Source of the DNA: Pestalotiopsis fici W106-1
Lineage: Eukaryota; Ascomycota; Sordariomycetes; Amphisphaeriales; Sporocadaceae
Reading direction: 5' to 3'
NCBI RefSeq assembly: GCF_000516985.1
Contig: NW_006917091.1
Location: forward strand, 2,811,022-2,875,021
DNA length: 64,000 bases
The notes beneath the pieces are model-generated. The model was not told the origin of the DNA and searched no databases. It worked only from the letters and a program-made list of their open reading frames with translations. Positions 60,026-64,000 of the stretch are shown here, piece after piece. A program made the position numbers and the translations under genes. Positions within the stretch are counted from its first letter, which is position 1. Each line of letters opens with the position of its first letter.

Positions 60026-60108
60026 AGCTTCAAAGTTTGCTTGACTCGGCAGTGTGAGGCAACTACCTTTTATGAGGCCAGTTGAGAAGTTAAAAATGAA
60101 ACGAGATG
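60026..60108. repeat. Diverged direct repeat, copy A
   Basis: Matches 60796-60878 over about 83 bp (ACTACCTTTTATGAGGCCAG versus ACTACCTTTTGTGAGGCCAA). Most differences are C/T or G/A. Confidence 0.75.
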
Positions 60109-60525
60109 GGAATGTGTTGAATAAAAAAAGAGAGTGACTGTGGTGTGACCAAGTGGCAAGTACGGAAATTGGAAATAGAATTTGGAACCTCTGGAAACTC
60201 AAAGACCTGAGCAAGTTCGAGATACAATTGCTGTTTGTCCACCAATGTCAGATCTATGAGACAACTTACTCTGCTTGATAGCAGGGAGCGTTGTCTACCC
60301 GACAATCTCCAGGTATGTTGAATTGACGAACTTGATGGGGCAAGAAAGAGATATCGAGATTCACAGATATTGCGATCTCTTGAGGTGGATTGTTGTGGGC
60401 GCCTAATCACAAAAGTGACTCTCTCGCAAGCTGAGTTGTCTGCCCTAGCTTAAGCAGGGACGTCGCAGCCGGTTGATAAGACACTGGTAAATGGAATTGA
60501 ATTTTGCATTGGAGTGGCGAGGTGA

Positions 60526-60780
60526 AAGAGGATTGATTCTTGCAACGCGCTGAAGCGCAAGAGAGACTTGGTTGCGATGTCGATTGTCCCGGGCAGTTAC
60601 GTCGAAAATGTATACTGTTGCAGAGCTTGGCAACTCGGCGCTCTTGTCCAATCATCTACAACAAGAAAAGAGAGAGAAAGAGAAAAAGATTTGAGATTGA
60701 CGATGCAGCGTAATTACATTGCCATACAGCGAACTTCTCGTGAAATCTCTGCCAATGCACATGTGAGGTCTGTCCATTGA
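60526..60780. repeat. Diverged segmental duplicate, copy B
   Basis: Homologous to about 62797-63055 in the same orientation (shared GCAAGAGAGACTTG, GAGCTTGGCA, TCCAATCATC and, at the far end, ATGCACATGTGAGG), with gaps and many changes. Confidence 0.7.
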
Positions 60781-60795
60781 ACGCCACTAGAAATG

Positions 60796-60878
60796 GACTT
60801 CAAAGTCTACTTGACTCGAATGTATGAGGCGACTACCTTTTGTGAGGCCAATTGACAAGTGAAAAGTGGAAAGAGATG
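60796..60878. repeat. Diverged direct repeat, copy A'
   Basis: Second copy of the 60026-60108 segment, same orientation, about 770 bp away. Confidence 0.75.
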
Positions 60879-62199
60879 CTACGCATTCCCGACATTGTCT
60901 TGTCCGCTCGTCACATCGCATCGCAGCCTGCGCCTGATTGTCCCGCTACCCACTAGCTAGCCACCTTTTATATTACTATTCAGTAGCACGTTTCTCGAAC
61001 ATTAACTTTGGTAATTGATATATCATCTTATAAGATTGGACAATAGAAACAACACGACAAGGAGCCGAGGCTTATTTGTTACAAATATCTATCAGTGCTC
61101 TTATATACCTACCCAGCACTACAAGAAGCATAAATGTGGATATTCACAAGTCTTAGTGCTGAAAGGCTATTCAAGGCCCATGATGATTGTACGTTGGAAT
61201 CCCATCTCAAATTCGAGTTCCTGGTATTGACATCATTTGTTACTGGAGGTAGTCCATACCCGTAAAGCCTCGGCCTAGACTGCCGTACATTCATGTGGTG
61301 CAGGTTTGCGCAAGTCGATTGCGCGACTGCATGACTTGTTACAGCAGTCACGTTGGCAAGTAGGGTGCGCAAGTCATGGCACTTCCTTGCCCCGTAGTGC
61401 TTCCATAATTTACATGGACGAATGCAGTTCGTGACAGCTTTGCATGCAGCGTCCAGCCATGCAATCCAGCTTATGCAAGTGCCGCTGAGTACACGGCAGT
61501 CAGGGGCTCCTGGTGAACTACATGACGCCTTCACTAGCTGGCAATCTACGGTACACGCCAGCAGATCATCTGCGCCCGAGATCTTGTGTGTTTATTGGTT
61601 TTTGCTTCCATTTTGCCGAGTCTTGTGTGAAATCGCAGTAGTGATGCCCAAGTTCAATGTGACAATGGCATTGATAGTGCAAATCAGAACAATGTCCGAT
61701 ACTATGGCTGTACTGGTCAACACAAATGTTTGGACATTACAGTCGGAACTCTTGAACAGGTAATCGTAGGGAATATGACATGTCCTACTCAAACAGCGGG
61801 TTGATTTATAGTGGATGACATCCGTGTCGCGACATATCAAGACAATTACTGCAATTATGGCAAGTTCCTCTGACAGCGATATCGCCGGCCACGACCTACT
61901 CGAGTGGAAATAGCGGATCAAGCCATTGTAAGGTGTCAAGGGGTATTCTTGCTCGGCCCGCGTGAGAAACATGGCAAATACGTCTGGCCTGTTGGTGTTC
62001 ATTGGGAAGGAACTCGTGACAGTGTCTTGGAATTTTTACTCAAGGGGGGAACCTGAACCTTTTTTTCTTTCTTCTTCTTAACTTCTTCATTCACAAATTG
62101 ATTCACACAACATCCACTGTGTAATTGTTCCAATTTATTCACGGATACTTTCAGATCACGGGCAAACACAATCAATCCAAGTTGCAGAAGAACTTCACC

Positions 62200-62693
62200 A
62201 TGCAGTCCACAGCGGTTCACAAAAACGCAAGACTATACGTCTTGATAAGGCCAGAACAAATCAACAGAGTTCTTGATAGCATGAACACTAGCAATTCTCA
62301 ACCGTTCTTCGCGCGTTTAGTGCATCTGCCTTGTCCAGGGTATGGTTCGGCAGGGCCAATCGCATTCAGGTATTTACATACTCTTTATCCCAGATTCCCA
62401 ACCCCATTCTCCATGGCCTCGGTCCTACAGTGATAACCTAACATACCTTGTGTGTATTCAGGCTCGCGGACGTGGACGAAGGTGACCAAAAGGATGCGGT
62501 AGATCCACCTTATGCGGTGGTTCCCTCCTACCAGGAAATGCCTCCTAATCGCATCATGCCCGATGGTGAGGCGGAGAGAGACGACGACAATAACGACAAC
62601 GAGAGCTCCAACGATGCCGACAAGAAACGTCGTAAATACAAAGACATTGATGCTGAAGACGATGACGCCAACGATAATGGCAGCAAGCATTAG
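62200..62693 (+). CDS. Small acidic protein, 133 aa
   Basis: Exons 62200-62369 and 62462-62693, joined across a 92-bp intron with a CCTAAC branch site (AF-R-LADVDEGDQ). The start context TTCACCATGC is good. The N-terminal exon (MQSTAVHKNARLYVLIRPEQ, then INRVLDSMN) could form a small fold. The second exon turns strongly acidic and Asn-rich (ERDDDNNDNESSNDADKKRR, then KYKDIDAEDDDANDNGSKH) with one basic cluster (KKRRK) that could serve as a nuclear localisation signal. No family is recognised. The flanking duplicated segments suggest an accessory gene. Confidence 0.55.
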
Positions 62694-62796
62694 CGTGTTG
62701 CGCCCACTACGCGGAAGGGCAATTCTGAGCAAGAGCCTGCCAACTTCAGCACTGAAGATTATGGCCTCGTTCTCCAAAAAGAAGTGATGAAATGAA

Positions 62797-63055
62797 GGAG
62801 CATCGATTCTTGCAAAACGTTTGATGGCAAGAGAGACTTGTTTGCAGTATTAGTTACGATGGGCAGGGTACATTGACGCTGAGAAGTAGTACTGTAGAGC
62901 TTGGCACTCGGGGTTCCTTATCCAATCATCCATGATCAAACAAAATATAAACACATTTCAATACTAAATGGACAATATCGCGTGAACAAGCTGCTCCTAC
63001 GAATGGGAAGACTCAAGAAATTCCTGCCTATGCACATGTGAGGTATGCCAATCCC
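62797..63055. repeat. Diverged segmental duplicate, copy B'
   Basis: Second copy of the 60526-60780 segment, about 2.3 kb away, same orientation. Confidence 0.7.
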
Positions 63056-63213
63056 ATATCACAAGAGCCGTATCCCTCCTGTCGTTACCAACAAAGATAC
63101 AACCGTCCAACCAATGCTGAACGACAATGCCGCAAAAGCGAACCCTGCATTGGGCCCCTCACAATATTGCAAGCTCCCCAGGATCGACTATAATAGCTAG
63201 ATAGGTACAGTAG

Positions 63214-63999
63214 CTAAGCAGGCGTCTCCCAAGCATCGCCAACCCGAAAGCCGTTTGGGAATGGGTCCTGCGGATCGAGTACAACTTGCTGAAAACTCGA
63301 GATCCAGGCACTACCCTTGATAGAAGGTAGTATGGCATCATAATCCCCAACCTTGGTGGTTCCCAGCACGCCACCTTCAAACTCTGTCCCGATAATGCTC
63401 ACATGCCGGACTTTTTCTCCAACGGCAAGTTGGCCACGCGCATGCATGACGGCCATTCTAGCGGAGCAGCCAGTGCCGCATGGGCTTCGATCAAGTCTGC
63501 CAGGAGAAACGACGACGGTATTTCTGGCCAACTTGCCGGTTGGGCAATCTTGATGCGGCACCGTGAACATGAAGTTTGTGACTCCGTGAATACCTGGGTT
63601 CTCGGGGTGGGCAGGATGGATCTTGGCCTGAACGGCTCTCTTGATCAGCTCTCCATACTCGACAAGCTTTTTGCCATGGACAGAGTCATGTGACAGGCCA
63701 GTACAGGCAATATCCACAATGGCATACATCATGCCGCCCCAGGCGATATCGCAGAGAACCTTGCCCAATCCCGGCACTTCTACCTCGAAGTCGAGGGCCA
63801 CCACAAACGAGGGGACATTGTGCACTTCGACCGATTGACACTTTCCATCCTGGCAGTCTGCCGTGGCGGTAACGAGGCCCGCCACAGTATCTAGAGTAAT
63901 CTTGGTCGTGGGTTCTTGCATCTTGATCATGCCCGTCTCGAGGAGGACCGTGGTGGTACATATCGTGTTGGAGCCCGACATGGCCGCATACTCTTCGCA
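63214..63999 (-). CDS. Proline racemase-family enzyme, 5' end beyond the window
   Basis: Members racemise proline, epimerise 4-hydroxyproline or dehydrate 3-hydroxyproline. The visible part (about 261 aa) runs from CEEYAAMSGSNTICTTTVLL to the end VGDAWETPA. The first active-site motif, usually MCGH, here reads MSGSNT, with Ser for Cys. The second, SPCGTGCSARMAVMHARGQL, keeps its Cys. Other family marks are DIAWGGMMYAIVD, GVTNFMFT and SIIGTEFEGGVLGTT. Ser/Cys pairs are known in the family and are reported for some 3-hydroxyproline dehydratase or 4-hydroxyproline epimerase subgroups, so racemisation of free proline is less likely. Hydroxyproline or a collagen-derived substrate is a reasonable guess. 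The start lies off the window. Confidence 0.88.
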   Translation of the reverse strand, partial: CEEYAAMSGSNTICTTTVLLETGMIKMQEPTTKITLDTVAGLVTATADCQDGKCQSVEVHNVPSFVVALDFEVEVPGLGKVLCDIAWGGMMYAIVDIACTGLSHDSVHGKKLVEYGELIKRAVQAKIHPAHPENPGIHGVTNFMFTVPHQDCPTGKLARNTVVVSPGRLDRSPCGTGCSARMAVMHARGQLAVGEKVRHVSIIGTEFEGGVLGTTKVGDYDAILPSIKGSAWISSFQQVVLDPQDPFPNGFRVGDAWETPA

Positions 64000-64000
64000 C

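Larger units (their letters stand above)
59816..62199. other. Duplicated, gene-poor region
   Basis: Possible upstream exons of the preceding gene lie at about 59830-59970 and perhaps 60180-60260 (LTLVDKQQLYLELAQVFEFP), but no complete model can be built. The two repeat pairs listed apart fall here. From 60900 to 62199 I see nothing coding. Confidence 0.45.

Noticed and set aside
62385..62777. Minus-strand frame that looks like a Val/Ile-rich membrane protein
   Set aside because: It is antisense to the Asp/Asn-rich exon of the spliced plus-strand gene; GAC/AAC codons read backwards give GTC/GTT (Val). The plus-strand model has a branch site, matching phases and a good start.

Overview
The window reads as nuclear DNA of a filamentous ascomycete (Pezizomycotina, probably Sordariomycetes, with Hypocreales as a guess). 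The grounds are: short GT-AG introns of about 50-110 bp with CTAAC-like branch sites, orthologues of fungal housekeeping genes, a spliced U6 snRNA gene, an intron-bearing tRNA-Phe, and large Ser/Thr-rich secreted proteins. All exon borders were placed by hand from frame continuity and splice consensus. They are inferences, not transcript evidence.

Layout. 0-1 kb: one arm of an inverted repeat and an unknown gene. 2.4-19.2 kb: a housekeeping block with RPN13 (proteasome ubiquitin receptor) divergent from RPL6 (60S ribosome), dipeptidyl peptidase III, a 4.9-kb stretch without a recognisable gene, a gluconokinase, the E2 subunit of the branched-chain 2-oxoacid dehydrogenase, and the ATP synthase assembly factor ATP10. 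19.4-27 kb: a repeat-rich island. It holds an assembly gap, two related CCHC zinc-knuckle loci (one fused to a truncated ubiquitin and a long polyglutamine tract, one broken by a stop codon), a GPI-type secreted protein, a short-chain dehydrogenase, the second inverted-repeat arm and a decayed RING-finger gene. 27-43.5 kb: a PAP2 lipid phosphatase, a two-CBM18 chitin deacetylase with a 14-nt micro-exon, tRNA-Phe, a large disordered protein with a Cys cluster, STT3 (oligosaccharyltransferase catalytic subunit) and a DUF1772-like membrane protein. 44-46.7 kb: an AT-rich, pyrimidine-rich island with three more fragments of the same RING family. 47.5-56.6 kb: a giant adhesin-like secreted protein of about 2,400 residues and a divergently transcribed small GPI-type wall protein. 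57.9-64 kb: the U6 snRNA gene, two unrecognised genes, two pairs of diverged duplicated segments, and the 3' part of a proline racemase-family gene that runs off the window.

Functionally most genes are independent housekeeping or cell-surface genes; no biosynthetic cluster is visible. The most unusual content is in the two repeat islands. They hold a truncated-ubiquitin/zinc-knuckle/polyQ reading frame and a RING family with tandem proline-rich repeats. Substitutions there turn Cys codons into Tyr codons and produce TAG stops, which looks like RIP (repeat-induced point mutation).
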